A stretch of DNA of 64,000 nucleotides from Pipra filicauda (taxonomy: Eukaryota > Chordata > Aves > Passeriformes > Pipridae), in NCBI RefSeq assembly GCF_003945595.2, contig NW_024103452.1:5365555-5429554 (forward strand), in the 5' to 3' direction. Of this stretch, positions 39,308-52,784 are shown one piece after another; the stretch's first letter is position 1, and every line of letters starts with the position of its first letter. The notes beneath the pieces were generated by a model. That model saw nothing but the letters and a program-made list of their open reading frames with translations. It was not told where the DNA came from and ran no database searches. Position numbers and translations under genes: made by a program.

Positions 39308-42300
39308 AGCCCAATGTCTTACTGCATTCTGAAGCAGAACTTGCCTTTGAGAAATGTGGAATACCACAGCCATAACTGACACATGTGGTTTTCAAATATT
39401 TTCTTTTAATTCACATTTGAGAATTCAGCTTCGAAATGCAAAAGCAGATTGTAAATTAGGATTGGAGAAAATCTGGATGAAATCACAGGAAAATAATAAA
39501 GTTTATTTTTAAAAACTTCAAATGACATTGGAATGATGAAATTGCTGGGTGGTTCCACAACTAGCTGAATGACATTATCCCAGAGGACATGTGTAGCTAC
39601 TCTGAGGTTATGATGGAATATCTAATGAAGAAGCTGACAAACAAACAGAAAATGTCATGCCATTAAAAAAAAAAATCCCTTCTTTCTATTTTAGCTTGTG
39701 TTCATTAATTTATAATTCAAGAATTATTGACAGAAAAATACAAACCTCTGAACTTTTCACCTTTCAGAGTTCTGAGCTGGATGGAAAGAAGCTCACTTGC
39801 AGACACACAAAGAAATGCTGGGTATGGTGAGATGGTAACAGAAATTCAGACTGCATGTACTAAAGTTAGGCTTTTGTGCCTTTCTGACAAGTAAGTGGCA
39901 AGGCTCCATGTCATACAGCCTATATATTCTGTGTTTTGTGTATGAGTTAATACTATAATAATATTGTGTGACATGAGTCATATAATTACATGAGAATGCA
40001 TAATTAATGTTTGACCCACTGAAAATGAAAAAAAATGCCATCTTCAGTGAAGTGCCTACCCAACGTGATCTGCTTGCTGTGGCAAAAAAGTGGAAGGAGC
40101 CTCTGTCCACCTCCTTAACATTTCTGTTTTGGAAGGACTGGTATCTCACAGTAGGCATGACTAGGTCAAAACTGCTTTAATTTAGAGAAAGTTTTCTGAA
40201 AGTTTTTTGAAATTTTCAGGAACACAGATTTATGTATATTAACAATTATTTGCATTCTGGTTAAGAGTATGCTTGCTTGATATTGAACTTTCTGGTATTC
40301 TCCATTTACTACAGCTGTAGATTTTGGCAATAGTCTTTCCAGTCACATATTCTCTCAGCAGTCACTGATGGATGTCTGGGGGAAAATTTAAAGACAAGAT
40401 GAAAATGGAGGGCTGCTTCTAAAAAGCATTCTTTAAAACAATAGTTTAATCTCCAGTTTTTGTTGCTTACTAACTTCTTGTGCAGGAGAAAATGTCCTCA
40501 AAATTATTAACCCTTGTTTAGTTTTTATATATGTTTTTTTTTAGTCATCTCTTGAAGAGGTTTTTCTTCAAGGAAATTTTTGCATAGGAATAAACTTTTA
40601 ATCTTTTCATTAAAGAATGTATAATCCTGCACACTCTGCCTCTCTGCATCTTTGATCTCTCTGTAATGTTCAGTTTAAATTTTTTCCCCTTAGATCCATT
40701 TTGGTTTAGACAAAACCTCTATCTAACATTTTATCTTCAAACAGATAACTTTTTGAAAAATGTGAACCACTTTTTCCCATCTTTTCAGGGTCATCACAAA
40801 CCTTTGCCTTGACAAATTTGTGCCTGACCATGTGGAGGTTAATTTATAGTCCTCCACTATAATGAATGGCCTGGATCTTCTTTTTTCAGCAACCCCAGCT
40901 TCTGGTGAGTGCTGATATCCTCTGGTGACACTTGGCACATGGGATCCATCTGTGGAGCTCTTGTGGTCCTACCCCAGACAGAAGCTGACAAACACAAACT
41001 TTCAACTACCTTTCCTTCCACGTCTTTTCATACAGAATATAACCACAGCTTCCTCAGAGAAAGAACAGGATTCTTCTTTTTTTTAATTTTTTTTAGATTT
41101 AATTGTCTGTTATTGATTAGACACTTCTGAATATGTAAGGGCAAGCCTACACCCTTAAGTCCACATTGAGATGATCTAATGGGCCTCTGCTGTATTATTG
41201 ATTAACTGCAACATTTATCCTCAGTGACAGGCACCATTACAACAGGTCTGTATAAACCATACTGACTCAAGATAGTTTTAGTTTGCTAAAGATTTATTCC
41301 TACTATAAAGGAAATGCTTCCTAATTTTTGATTATATAATTTTCATACTTTGTAGGGGTGCTTAAGGTGTAAACTAGGAAATAATTTTTTGTTTAATGTA
41401 GGAATAAACAGTAACATTGTTAAAGTGAAGTTCTACCGTTGATATTCACAGTTGAACCTAATTCTTTACTGCTTCCATCTGCTGTAAATAACAGATTCAC
41501 TGTGGCAGGAAAAGGATACAATCAAGCAAGATCACATGCATGTGTGCAAGGAATAAAGAAAACCTAAGTATGACACATAAAGACTCATCTGCCTATATGT
41601 CAGAATTTTGTGTGCTTATTTTATAGCAGTATGTAGGCATAAGTAGAAGATTAGATATTTTATTATAACATTTTATTGCCTAAGGAGCCAATGAGTACTT
41701 AGTCTCCTCTCTTCCTCTCCTCTGAAAATGTGTTCTATTATATGGAAAAAATAGTAAATATATAGAACCATTATATGATCCATGAATTTAGTACAAATTG
41801 AACAGACAGATTGCAGTTATAGTACAGATGTTCTCTTTATTGGCTAGGAGTCCAATAAAGGCAGCATTTTGAATTTTAAAGTATAAATGTGCAATTTTCA
41901 TTTGGAACATATACAGAACCAGGTAACTGGGTGCATATGGAAATTAACTTTAAAGCATTTCTATTTGCAAAATCCCTATATACAGAGCACATGCCCAGAA
42001 CTCTGCTTGTTTTCCATTTCAAATCACCTATAAAATTGGAAGTATTTCCATAATTTTAAATTGCTCACATAACATAGGAGGGATTGGAATTACAGTTGCT
42101 CCTCAAATTTGTTTTTATAAGCACCTGAATTTGGAACTGATTCAAATGGCATTTTAATATTCACTGGGTCAGGCCATGTTGATTTAATTTATAAAATGTA
42201 TTTATCAAGAAAAGGGAAAATTTAAAGAAGTGGAAAGTATAATAGAATACAAAACTAGATGGCAGAAATGCATCCATCAAATGTAGCTGCGAAGTAAGTA

Positions 42301-43477
42301 AACATTAAAGGGCAAAACGTAGGACTTTGTGGGCTATTGATGCAACGATTATGAAAAAGCTGATGAAAGTATGTGTCTTTCACTTCAGAAATGCACAAAG
42401 CCACATCAAGTGATCTTTTGAGCAGCTGGCAAACTGAAAATTATTTCTGTTGAGCACACAAGACATGGGCTGGTCAATAGTGTACACAAGTGTCGTTACA
42501 AACAAAAAATCTCATATTAAAGCAGAGCAGTAAACCAATAAAATAGAACATTCAATCATAGAGTAAGAAACTACTAAAGAAGGACATATAATTATTTGAA
42601 AAAGTGAAAAGCAGAAAGACAACAATCAAACAAGACCCAAGAAAAATCCAGGCCTTAAGAAGGAAAGTTCCTTTCAGGTACATGAGTACCTAGAAAAGGG
42701 TTTCCTGGAGCCTTGCTCAGTGTTCAGAGAGGTGCATGGAAGAAAAGAATTCAATGTAGTTCAGTCCTCAGGAGCTACCCTAGCATGTTCTTTAGAGTTC
42801 TATCACCTTTCTGTGTTTTAAAGGTGTGTTCTTTTAAAAGGTGCATAGATTGAGATAATAATGAGTCCTGGAGATATTGGCTATAATGTCAAACAATTAA
42901 GGCAGGGAAATGTTTTGAGAAAGAGTTGGAATACAAATAGAGATACTCAAGATAATACAATTCAAAAAGTCATGAATACGATGAATAATTATTGATAATG
43001 CATCACTGTCTCAAGCCTATGTTGTGTGCCATCAGAGAATACAAGCTCAGTAAAGGGTAATCCTGATCTCTAAATTAATTTGTCTTCAGTAATACTTTTT
43101 ATTAAACTTCAATACACAGTTTGTTCATCACACATTCCATCAGTTTAGGGGATTATCTCTGCCATAACTGAATTGTCTGGAAACAGAATCAAGAGGCAAG
43201 TGGAAGCCAAACTAGCTAGTGGTAAAGTAACAATGAGAAAGAAAGAGTCCAGTAAATGTAAAACCTATTTCACGTAAATATGCCAAGACTTAAAACATGC
43301 CATCATTATATCTTGTGGCAGACACGTTATGAGATAGTAGTAAATGACCCTCTTTGAACACACATAAAAAACCACTGTTTATATCACACAAGGCCATCAC
43401 TCACAAATGCATGTATGGATGTATTTGGACACAGGTGAACATGTGCCACTCATTTAAATTACATCTAGAAATGCTTT
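39308..43477. other. AT-rich single-copy DNA, no gene recognised
   Basis: No recognisable exon or repeat over about 4.2 kb. The 121-codon frame on the - strand at 39793-40158 has no known domain. Confidence 0.55.
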
Positions 43478-44165
43478 TTCCTCATTCATGGCTGGGCTTT
43501 GCGAATGAAGATTAGGGAAAGGTCACTACCCACGTTTGTCACAAGCGCATTGGTGGCTGAAAAGGCCAATACGAGATAGACATGTCCGATTGCAAAAGGT
43601 ACAGCAGAAAGACTCCTTAGGTGGTAAATTCTGCAAGGCACGATTCTTTCTGCGTTGTCTTTTCTCCTCAAGAGTGATCCTGCGTTCTTTCTCAAAGGAA
43701 GCAGCAGCGTTATAGATGGTGTGTCTCCAGACCTCCTGGTTGGAGGCCAGAGTAGACCAGTTATGATGATCAATATGGCCAAGGCTGAGATGTTGTTTCA
43801 GGGAGTCCTTGTGTCTTCTCTTCGGGGCTCCTCTCTTGCGGCAGCCAGTGGCAAGGTCACCATAAAGCAGGATTTTAGGGAGGCGGTGGCCCTTCATCCT
43901 GGAGATGTGCCCTGCCCCAGCCCAGCTGTGTTCTCAGCAACATGGCCTCAATACTTGTGACTGCTGCTTGTTCTAGAGCAGATGTATTGGTCACATAATC
44001 TGACCAGTGAATGTTTAGGACTGTACGAAGGCAGAGTTCATGGAAACATTCTAGGAGGCAGTAGATGACCCATGATTCAGATCCATATAAGAGAGTAGAC
44101 AGTACTGTGGCTCTGTAAACACTGATCTTTGTACTTTTCTTCAAATGCTTGTTCCTCATAGAGAT
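43478..44165 (-). mobile_element. Degraded non-CR1 non-LTR retrotransposon, 3' part
   Basis: A 5'-truncated LINE-type element of about 690 bp. It carries the C-terminal end of the reverse-transcriptase ORF and a short 3' UTR. The peptide order differs from CR1: a YRATVLSTLLYGSESW block, then SIEAMLLRTQLGW, then RLPKILLYGDL, a basic region and a terminal Cys/His motif. This arrangement is familiar from LINE families widespread in fish, reptiles and invertebrates. I think an RTE-like or related clade is likely, but I cannot fix the clade by eye. The 3' UTR matches a second fragment at 53274-53332. The upstream edge near 44165 is an estimate, at the point where recognisable peptide ends. Confidence 0.85.
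43526..44159 (-). pseudogene. Retrotransposon ORF C-terminal remnant with Cys/His motif
   Basis: Two overlapping - strand frames, 43875-44159 and 43526-43897, together form the C-terminal end of a reverse-transcriptase protein. They are separated by a single-base frameshift in a G-rich stretch near 43905-43910. The upstream frame contains YRATVLSTLLYGSESW and SIEAMLLRTQL. The downstream frame contains RLPKILLYGDL and VWRHTIYNAAASFEKERR. Near its end it has a C-x2-C-x12-H-x3-C arrangement (Cys99, Cys102, His115 and Cys119 of its 123 residues), and it ends in CDKRG and a TAG stop. The C-terminal finger is thought to help nucleic-acid binding in such proteins. The catalytic palm and endonuclease domains are absent, so this is a dead copy. 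About 200 codons remaining in only two frames is fair preservation. Confidence 0.85.
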
Positions 44166-44310
44166 AATCTAAAAAAATAATATTCTCAGATTATTTTGGA
44201 ATGCTTCTTGAAGAAGGAAGCCAATATAAAGGATTTTCTAAAATAACTGTTCCTTTAAAAATAATATTAATAACTTATAAAACTGATGAGGCTTTTACAG
44301 GATGGGGGGT

Positions 44311-44338
44311 GTTTTGTTTTGTTTGTTTGTTTGTTTGT
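44311..44338 (+). repeat. (GTTT)n microsatellite
   Basis: An interrupted tract of GTTTT and GTTTGTTTGTTTGTTTGT units. It is simple-sequence DNA. Confidence 0.92.
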
Positions 44339-47300
44339 AATTTTAGAAAGAACAAATTTAATGATAAAGTGTCAAAATGTTCTTATAAAGGTGGAAAGTG
44401 CATGCCGAGGGACTAATGTTACTGGACAGTTTTCCTGAGAGAACAACTGAATGAACAAGCTTTGCTGGTGATTGCTGCTTTGCAAAGTTTTTATTACAAT
44501 TCCATACACTTAGGGTCAATTCCTCCTAAGCATCCCTATCACTGCAGACTGATTTTCAAAGGAATTTGACCCCTAGTGATGCACCAGAGGAAGCAAGTTG
44601 GCTTTCAGAGGTGCTCAGTGTGCTGTGTGCTCTCAGAGGAAGGCACAGTACGCAGCTGATCTGAGTGTTTGCTGCAAACTCATTGATTTATAACTATTCT
44701 GGTTTCTCCATGAACCATTTCAAGGAAGAGAAAAACTGAGGCAGAAAATTGGAAGAAGAGACAGGTAAAACTGTTGCTTTTGGACACAACCTTACTGGTG
44801 ACACAGTATGTTCTGTTGAGAGAAAACTGCGGGAGATTGCTCTGCTTCCCTTCAAACATTTTCAATATATTCTAAATGTAAAAACAGATTTCTCTTCTAA
44901 CATATTCCTCTCCCCTGGTAAAACAAATGTTATTTGATTTGGCACATTGGTCATCTTACTTGTAAATGCCTCTATCCTGTTTAGATATTAGCACACAGCT
45001 TATGTTTGAATAAAAGGACTTTAAAAAAAATACAGAAAGGGAAAAAAGTGGTAGGAGAAAGTAAAGAAATAAGTAAAAAAAAATAAAAGGTCAAACTTTT
45101 TTTCCTTCATGACCGATTGTCAGTGGCTGACTGCTACAAGAAACATCTTCATAAGTTTATATGTTCAAAATCATATATTTTTAAGTATTGAATGCATAAC
45201 TAATCAATGTATGTATGTCAACACATACAAACATGTTTATATATACCTAAACATAGTTGTTGATGTGTATACATGTAAATACAGATCCAAAGCACATATT
45301 TTTTGCAGTTTGCTTCTAAGCAAGCCTGTTGCTTGTCTATCCACTTTGTGTCCCCTTGTTGGAGTCATCCTATGCTCCTTCTTCAAGAACTGTATCTGGA
45401 AATTGAAAATATTGTGGCATTTCAAATTCTAACATTGAGATGATTTGTATAAGCCCACCATGTTTCACCTCACCTGTCTAACCCAACAGTCCTGGACTAT
45501 GGGGTACTTTATGCTTCCCCAGATTTTGTACATGTGACTAATTCCCTGAAATAAGCCCCGGTCAATATAAGCAGATGACTTCTACTGCATGGATTTAAAC
45601 ATGTAGGACTGTGACAGCAAGAACCTGAGTCTGGATGTGACTTTTTAATATTTCTTGAATTTTTCAAACAATTTGAAAATCGTTTGAATTTTTATCAAAG
45701 GTGGAGGGAAGGTGTGATGCACTTTTCTTCTGAACTGCTACGAAATTTAAAATTATATTTGAAACGCTATTTAGGAGAAAGGAATTGAGGAAAAAAAAAG
45801 AAAACAAACATCTTCACAATATATGCAATTGCAATTAAACAAAATTATTACAGGTGGAATTTATGGAAGACATTATGTATTCCAGGATTGGCGGAGTAAC
45901 ACTCAAAAAAAGCATTTTAATCCTGCAAACTATTATTCTAACACTTAACTTCACTCATTTAAGTATTCCCTGAGTGGGCAGTACTACTCAATTCTAGCAG
46001 TGTATTCAGACTGCTTGTATTAAGAAAGTGAGTCATGACGAAAATTTAGGAGAAAAATGTACTGCAGATGTCAGCAAGCTCAAGGATACCTACTTGTACT
46101 TTCCCATGTTGTTTGAAGTCTGCTGACTGTGTGCTGTCACCGTCACCAAGGGCTTGAAATTCACTTCTTGTCTGCACATAGAGATGGAGTTTTGGGCAAA
46201 ACTGAATACACAAAGCAAAATCCACAAAAAGAGGAGAAACTGATTTTACCACTGTTTGACATAATGTAGGTTTTTTAAGATGTAGAGGTAAAATAACAGA
46301 CTAATTGTTAGGTATAGTCACTTATGTAAGCTGAAAGTCAAGCAACTGCCAAAGGCTCTGTTGGGTGTGGAGTTCAAACAGGTTCAATTGATATTAGAGT
46401 ACCTTGAGGTATGAAAGAATTTAACAGTAAAGAGGGATTGTATGAGCTTTGGGAGACTCAAAACCCAATCACATTTACATTTTTGCAGGGGAAGGAAAAA
46501 TAGTTTACTGTAGGTCAGTCTCCATTTGTTTGTACAATTTCATGATGTATTTTTCCAGGTGTTTTCAAAATTCCAACTTTAAATACAGATGCTATCGGAA
46601 CCAATGGCAGATTTTGAAAGAACACTTTGACAGAAGGCCTTGACAATTATAATATTCTCTAGCCACAGGAAAAATGAAAAATATTAATTTCCCTGAGCTT
46701 TTTCACATGATGTTTCCCCAGAATTTTGATTATTAAAAGTGTATGATACTCACACAGAAGTCACATGTCTCTAATTTAAAGATAAACTGAAATCAGGACC
46801 CTAAAGCAGATAGCTTTGTTCCTTCTCCATGCCTCTGCCCTTGATAGACGAGTATTCTATCATAGTCCATTATATTTGTTGTTGACTTGGTCAAAAATCC
46901 CAAGCTATGCCCAGGAGAAATCTCCTAGAGGATTTCTTGATATTCAGAATGTACCTTCATAGCATTATTTTCCCATTATAAGGCCATGATCAACCTTTTG
47001 GTTTGACAAAGTCCCTCAAGGACTGCTCCTTGCAATGTGCACTGACACTACTGGGCTTGACAGGAAACCTGTAGAGTTTTACTACTTGGATTGTCATATC
47101 TCTAATATATTAGTGGGTTGAAACAATGGCTGTGAAGACAAGAGTTGATTCCTCTATTTTTCCTGCATCTTGAGAGGGCAGGATAATCAGTAACATCTGA
47201 TCATCTTGGATGACATTGGCTTTTTACGCTTTTCTTTGATTTGTTTTTGGTTTGGGACAGGCTATGTTCTCCGCCTCCTTTTTTTTTCTCCTTTTAAAAA

Positions 47301-49895
47301 AATCAACAAAAACTAACAGAAATTTAAGGCAGAACTCACTACCTATGCACCATTTTTCTTTAGAGTTTACATATTTACAATTTCTTCTTAGATCCTTTTA
47401 AAATATGTCCTGTCAGTATCTGCTCTAGCTTAGATTCTTATAAAAATGTATGCTTTTGGGAAGATGTTTTCAATGACCAGGAGGCATTTAGTGGAGTACT
47501 ATATTAATTAAGCTTGAAAAGAGAATATTGTCTGCTCTCTTAAACTTTGGAAATATGATACAGGCACTCTAGTTCCCTTTGACATGCTTGATTCAATTTC
47601 AAGTCGCTACAAATGAGATTCTTACATGCCAAAAATGTACAGGACATCAATATTATCCCAGGACATTCAGCCAGTTGACAACAGTTCATGGATCAGTATA
47701 ATCAAGAGTAAAAACATGTTTTTCAAATTTCTGTTAAACACATGTTGTCTTAGAACTGGAGGTGCATAACATTTCTATTTAGAGATCTCTGGGTAATTAT
47801 CTGCTCTGAGTTTCCCATATGTTTGTTTTAATCAGACTTTTTGTCTTAACGATGCAACAATGTTCCAATTAGAAAAAATTACACCATAAAAATTATGCAT
47901 AAACAATTCTTTTTATTCTAAAATGCATGAGGGTCACAGATTAATAGATTACAGTGTGAAACATTTTTGTATATGTATTTGACACACTAGAAGAAAGATA
48001 AAGTTGCATTATTTTTGAAAATACTTTGAACAAATCATATTTAGCTGAAGGATTGGTGATTCATTTTTGAACTAATGTCTCAAAATGAAATCAAGAAGAA
48101 GAAAGGTAAATGTTGATTCCTTATTTGGATCCGTGAAAGTCTATATGTAATTGCAACTGCACCATAATCTAATGCTAGAGAGCAAGAAGTATCTAGTTTG
48201 TTTTCACCACTTTGCAAAATGTTTTTCCACTATATAACATTTTAGTCTAGAGGAAAGGTTTTCTTCAGTTTTATGCATGTCTAAATGAAATACTTGAAAG
48301 CTGAGCTAATGTGCTTATAAAGAAGGATTCTTGAAATTACTTAAGAAGCAAGATTCAGACTGTACAAATTCACTTCAAGTTACCCAAATCTACAGTTACT
48401 TTTTTTCAAGCAAGTGCCCAAACCACTCAACAGAGTCCATGTCCTCTGTACCCTTTTACTGAAACCAGACCACTGCAGCAACTGCTGCAGACAAGGATCC
48501 TGGGGCCAGAGGGATCACGAGCCTCTTCCACTACTTTGTGCCTTGATATCTTGGCTAAGAGGAGCAGACCATACTTTTACACCCAAGAGTATATTGTCAC
48601 TGTCTGAAAAACAAGAATCAAGTATTAAGATAAGGTAGAGTAGACCCCAGGGCTGCCCTTTTTTTAGTGCATCCTTCCCTCTGCTTTTCCCTTTGAACAA
48701 AATAAAATCAGGACTGAAGAGTTTTCACAGAACATTCTTATTTTGATGGAACAGGGTTTTTTGATGAAAAGCTGCTCCACTGGAGGGTTTTCTCCCTGCC
48801 ATCTGTAGCGAAGCGCAAGTTGCTATATCAACACAGAGATACAACCGGGAACAGAACGGAGAAGTCCTAACAGACTGCTGGGCCCTGATGTTACGATATT
48901 GTTGTAACCTTTTCATGTGTGTGAGCATTGCTGAATTTAAAGCACTTCAGGGAATTCCCAATTGCAGAAATTCAGGGCTAAGATCCCGTCTTACAGATGG
49001 TAAGGAATGACTTGTAAAAATAATGTGAAATAAAAAAAGGAGAGAAAGAGTTAAAATGCACATATTGTAACCTCGGCTTTGAGCCTCTCTGTATTCTGTT
49101 AAAGTTAGAAAATAAGCAAACAATTGTAGAGAGCAGCTGATGGGCAATCAAGTTTTAAAGCCTGATAGGCTCTGCAGTCTGTTCCTAGAAATACATTTGG
49201 ACACACATCTCACTCCTCAGTCTGGTCCCAGACACTGGTGAGAGGCATGTGGATGAAATTAAGGAACTTAGAAAATGAGAAGGGAAGAGCTCTTTTGCAA
49301 TGGAAGGTACACTGGGATTTATAGAATATTTTTTTATAAAGAAGGCCAAAAATCTTTACTTTTTTATCAACCGGAGGCATGAAATAGTCAAAAAAGCCTA
49401 AAGGAATTAAGTGTACAATTGTTATTGACTTCAAGGCTGACTGATTCTTGGATAATAATGGGCTTTATTTCCAATTGTTCTATTGCAACAAAATTAAGTT
49501 AATGCACGGAGAATAGCCAGTGGAAAAAAAAATCAGTTATTGCCATGTCACCTATGAGGAGCAATAGAAGGTAATTCTATACATTTATTCCAAACGCAGT
49601 CTGAAGTCCAAACGAAAGATAATAATGACCATATCCTGATAAAGAGGGGAGAATTTCAATCTGATAGCAATAGTTTCTGATGGAATATTTTACAAGATAT
49701 ATTCAAAGGAAGTTTGAAATCCCAAAGATGTGGAAAAACAATGGCAACAATCCCACTGGCTTTAGTGAGCCTGCAACTTCAGCGCAAGATCTTTAAACTG
49801 GGGTCCAAGTTAATGAGAAATCTTAACTCTTGTGATCACAGGCCAGTTTTTGAGTGATTTAATTATTTGCTAAACCTGAACTTCTTCAATCTCTT

Positions 49896-49935
49896 CTTGA
49901 AATATGTATTATATAGATATAATACACATTTCAAG
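49896..49935. repeat. Near-perfect 40-bp palindrome
   Basis: The left arm is CTTGAAATATGTATTATAT and the right arm ATATAATACACATTTCAAG, around a 2-base AG centre. The 19-bp arms are complementary with a single mismatch (A in the left arm against C in the right). One further base pair is possible on the outside. It could extrude as a cruciform, or it may be a fossil of a palindromic insertion. The centre is too small for a typical microRNA loop. Confidence 0.9.
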
Positions 49936-51451
49936 ACTATGTGTAGGGCAGATGGACAGATGACATTTTCAGTATAAAGAAATGAATCAAAACTCAGAGT
50001 CAATTGAGCTGAAACTTTTTCATTGAGGATGAAGAAAATGAAGATCAGCTATGTGTTTGTATTTCTAAATTTACTACATTTGGCTCAGAGGGAGGGTTTT
50101 TATGATCTTCACAGCCTATCCATACCCAGAAAATACTGAAAATCTCTCCAAGACATTTATTTAAATGCCACAATGTTTTCCATACAATTCCAGGAGAACC
50201 GAGTAATTTGATCCTTAAAAAAGTTATTGGAATTCCTATAGGAAAAAATTCTGACCAGATCTTCTACTGCTGTAAGTTAGCTTATCTGCATTGATTTTGC
50301 TGACTTTTTACCTCTTTGCACCAGATCATTCTCAAATCCTTTTTTAAACATCCTTTAATTTGCACAGGATTTGCTTTTTTCCTCATAGGCTCATGAACTC
50401 CAGAACCCTGAAGCATATTCCAATAAGATTATATGTCTTGTTTAAAAAGTACAGATCAGTTCATGATGCAACTTCCCCATGAAATTTCCAGATTTTAAAG
50501 GAAAATTGTAAATAACGTGATCATCTGGTTGTCTACAGTGTATTTGTTTCTATTCTTATGACACTATGGAAAGATTCAGATAAAGATTTCTTCTGGTTTT
50601 GATAACAGCTTTGTGGTCTGAATAATCTCCTTTTTATTGGGTGTTGCTTTATCAGTTAACAGAACATAAAATAACCAATAAGCAGTCAGCGAGATTACAG
50701 TTGTGTTGACACTGACTGTATGGATTTATTTCTGCAGAAAATAAAGGGAAATATGAAAGAAGAGATTTACAAGTCTCACCTAGACATAGGTTGAAATAGA
50801 AAAGCTTTATGCAAAGCACAGCAAAACCACCGGGGTTTATAGCAATTTCATATGGGAAAACCTGTAGCAGAGGACATCATCACAACTCAGACTTCTGCTG
50901 AGTACCAACCTTTCATATTAGTATTAATTCATCAATAGGAATTCCTGGGTGAGAATTATACTTCTTAACTGGAAGTTTACACTCTTAATATGTGTAACAT
51001 GCTTTTCTCACCAGGTTTTGAAATGCAACAGTGGTTGAGGCTTAGTTCAAAACTACTTATAGCTACATTTTTATTTTGCAAGGTTGTTGTCGTAAGTTAT
51101 TTTTAGGTTTTTTTCCCAATTAATTAATTACTGATTTTCTATCACAGTTTTTTTATTTTTCAAAAAAAATTATCAAAGCTGGAGTTGTTGGAGGCTTCTA
51201 TGGAGGTATGTCTATGTAGAGCAGTAAGGAATCTTGCAATCCTAAGGATGTCTGAGCTACAGGTTGTTTTGGCATAGGCTGAGTTCATGATCCAAGAAAA
51301 GAGGTTGATTTAATTCAATGTAAATTACAGATGCTGAAGTTCCTGTTTGCTTCCTCTTGCACTAAACCTTGTACAATCAGGGTTTGATTGTACTTCTCCT
51401 TGCTTATAAGAGACTTTAACACAGAAATGACATTAATAGTGAAATGTGACC

Positions 51452-51783
51452 TCTAAGGATGGAATTGGCTTATTTAATCTTAAGAAAATAAGTCAAAAAA
51501 TACCTGATGGGATGATATACAGACTCCTAGAGGTGCATGGCTGAAGGATGAGAGACAATGAATACAAGGTGCAAACCAGAAATTCTCATGTTTTGATTTT
51601 ATTTTATTTTTAATGAAAGATGCTTAAACACTGGAAAAAGGGCCCAGTTTGTACATATTCTGTACTTTGAGGTATTCAACAATTAAAGGTCCTGAGCACC
51701 TGCTTTAACTAAACCTTTTTTGATCAAGGAGTTGGATCAGATAATTCTGGAGGTTGCTTCTGGCCTAACATGACTATACAATT
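51452..51783 (+). mobile_element. Diverged CR1 LINE copy
   Basis: The order of blocks is CR1-like although individual blocks have drifted. GGAATTGGCTTATTTAATCT corresponds to the ELGLFSL-coding block. GGATGAGAGACAATGAATAC corresponds to the conserved GATGAGAGGNAATGG block. CCTGAGCACCTGCTTTAACT corresponds to the CCTGAGCAACCTGCTCTAGCT block. GGAGTTGGATCAGATAATTC and TGGAGGTTGCTTCTGGCCTA correspond to the GATGATCTCCAGAGGTCCCTTCCA block. The octamer tail is no longer clear. It is older than the other + strand copies and its frame is destroyed. Confidence 0.8.
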
Positions 51784-52784
51784 CAGACTTATCTCTATAT
51801 TCTAATATTAGAGGAATTAACTTGCTACACCATGAACAAGACTTTACTTGTTTCAACTTTTGTAATCTAAAGTATATATTTTTAATTGTTATTCTTTTAG
51901 ACCTATTTGGTCATATGGAAATGATTGCTCAACTTCACTTGTGTTCAGAAGATTTTTTTTTAATGAGGGTTAAAAATGGTGACCAGATTAACATGTTGAC
52001 TTCCAATTTTCTATAAGCAAATGAAGGGTCCAGGACATGAGTTTTTTTGCAATAACTCTTTAAAGCAAGCATCTGAAAAGAAAAGGTAGTTTATAACCAC
52101 TGGAAAATTTACAGTAACACATTTCAGGTTTGTGATAAGTTTTACTTGTTCATTAAAGAGAATCAAGGTTAAATCCTTCAGGAAATGCTGTAAAGCTGTA
52201 TATTTTTAAAATATACCTTAATAAAACCACAGAAATGTTCTGTGTTTCACAAAATATTTATTGCATGACATTAACTGAAAGCAACACCAGCAAAGCTGTG
52301 GGAAAGAGGTATATGGGAATACTAACAGCAATATGAAATTATTTCACTTGCAAGGTTTCCATTTCCAAATCTACCATAACACAGCAAAATGGGGAAAGCA
52401 AATCCATCAACTGTGAATCAGTTGTTCAAATCTTACTTTTCACTCTGGAGTTAAGTTAGATAAAGAGCAGGAGTAACATGAATAACTCCAGTTGCTTACA
52501 ATTCCTGTAAAAACACATCTACGGATTATCAGTTATATAATACATCCAAGCATTTCCTCTGGGCTTTTCTTATTTTAGCTTGGAAAATATGTGAAAATGT
52601 TTCATGGGAATAAAAATTAAAACCAAGCTAAATGTCTGAAACATTAATATTACCACGGAACTCTCATAAGTAGCATTAATTACTGAAAGGACCATTGAAA
52701 ACTCCTACATTTTTCTAGCTGTGAGCAGCAGTGTCTGTTTGTCACAAAATATCATGTTTTGTGATATACATTATTTTCTCTTAA
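51784..52784. other. Single-copy DNA, nothing recognised
   Basis: AT-rich sequence between two CR1 copies. The 64-codon frame at 51822-52016 has no recognisable domain. Confidence 0.55.

Larger units (their letters stand above)
44166..51451. other. AT-rich single-copy DNA, no gene recognised
   Basis: Seven kilobases without a recognisable gene or interspersed repeat. It holds a (GTTT)n tract, a near-perfect 40-bp palindrome at 49.9 kb and a small CpG-containing patch near 48.80-48.90 kb. The open frame at 45109-45432 (107 codons, +) is low-complexity and unsupported. Confidence 0.55.

Noticed and set aside
43486..43782. 98-codon frame overlapping the LINE remnant on the - strand
   Set aside because: It is an alternative frame of the retrotransposon ORF remnant. 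The homologous peptide is in the frame at 43526-43897.
49896..49935. MicroRNA precursor
   Set aside because: The 2-base centre and 40-base total length do not fit a normal pre-microRNA hairpin.
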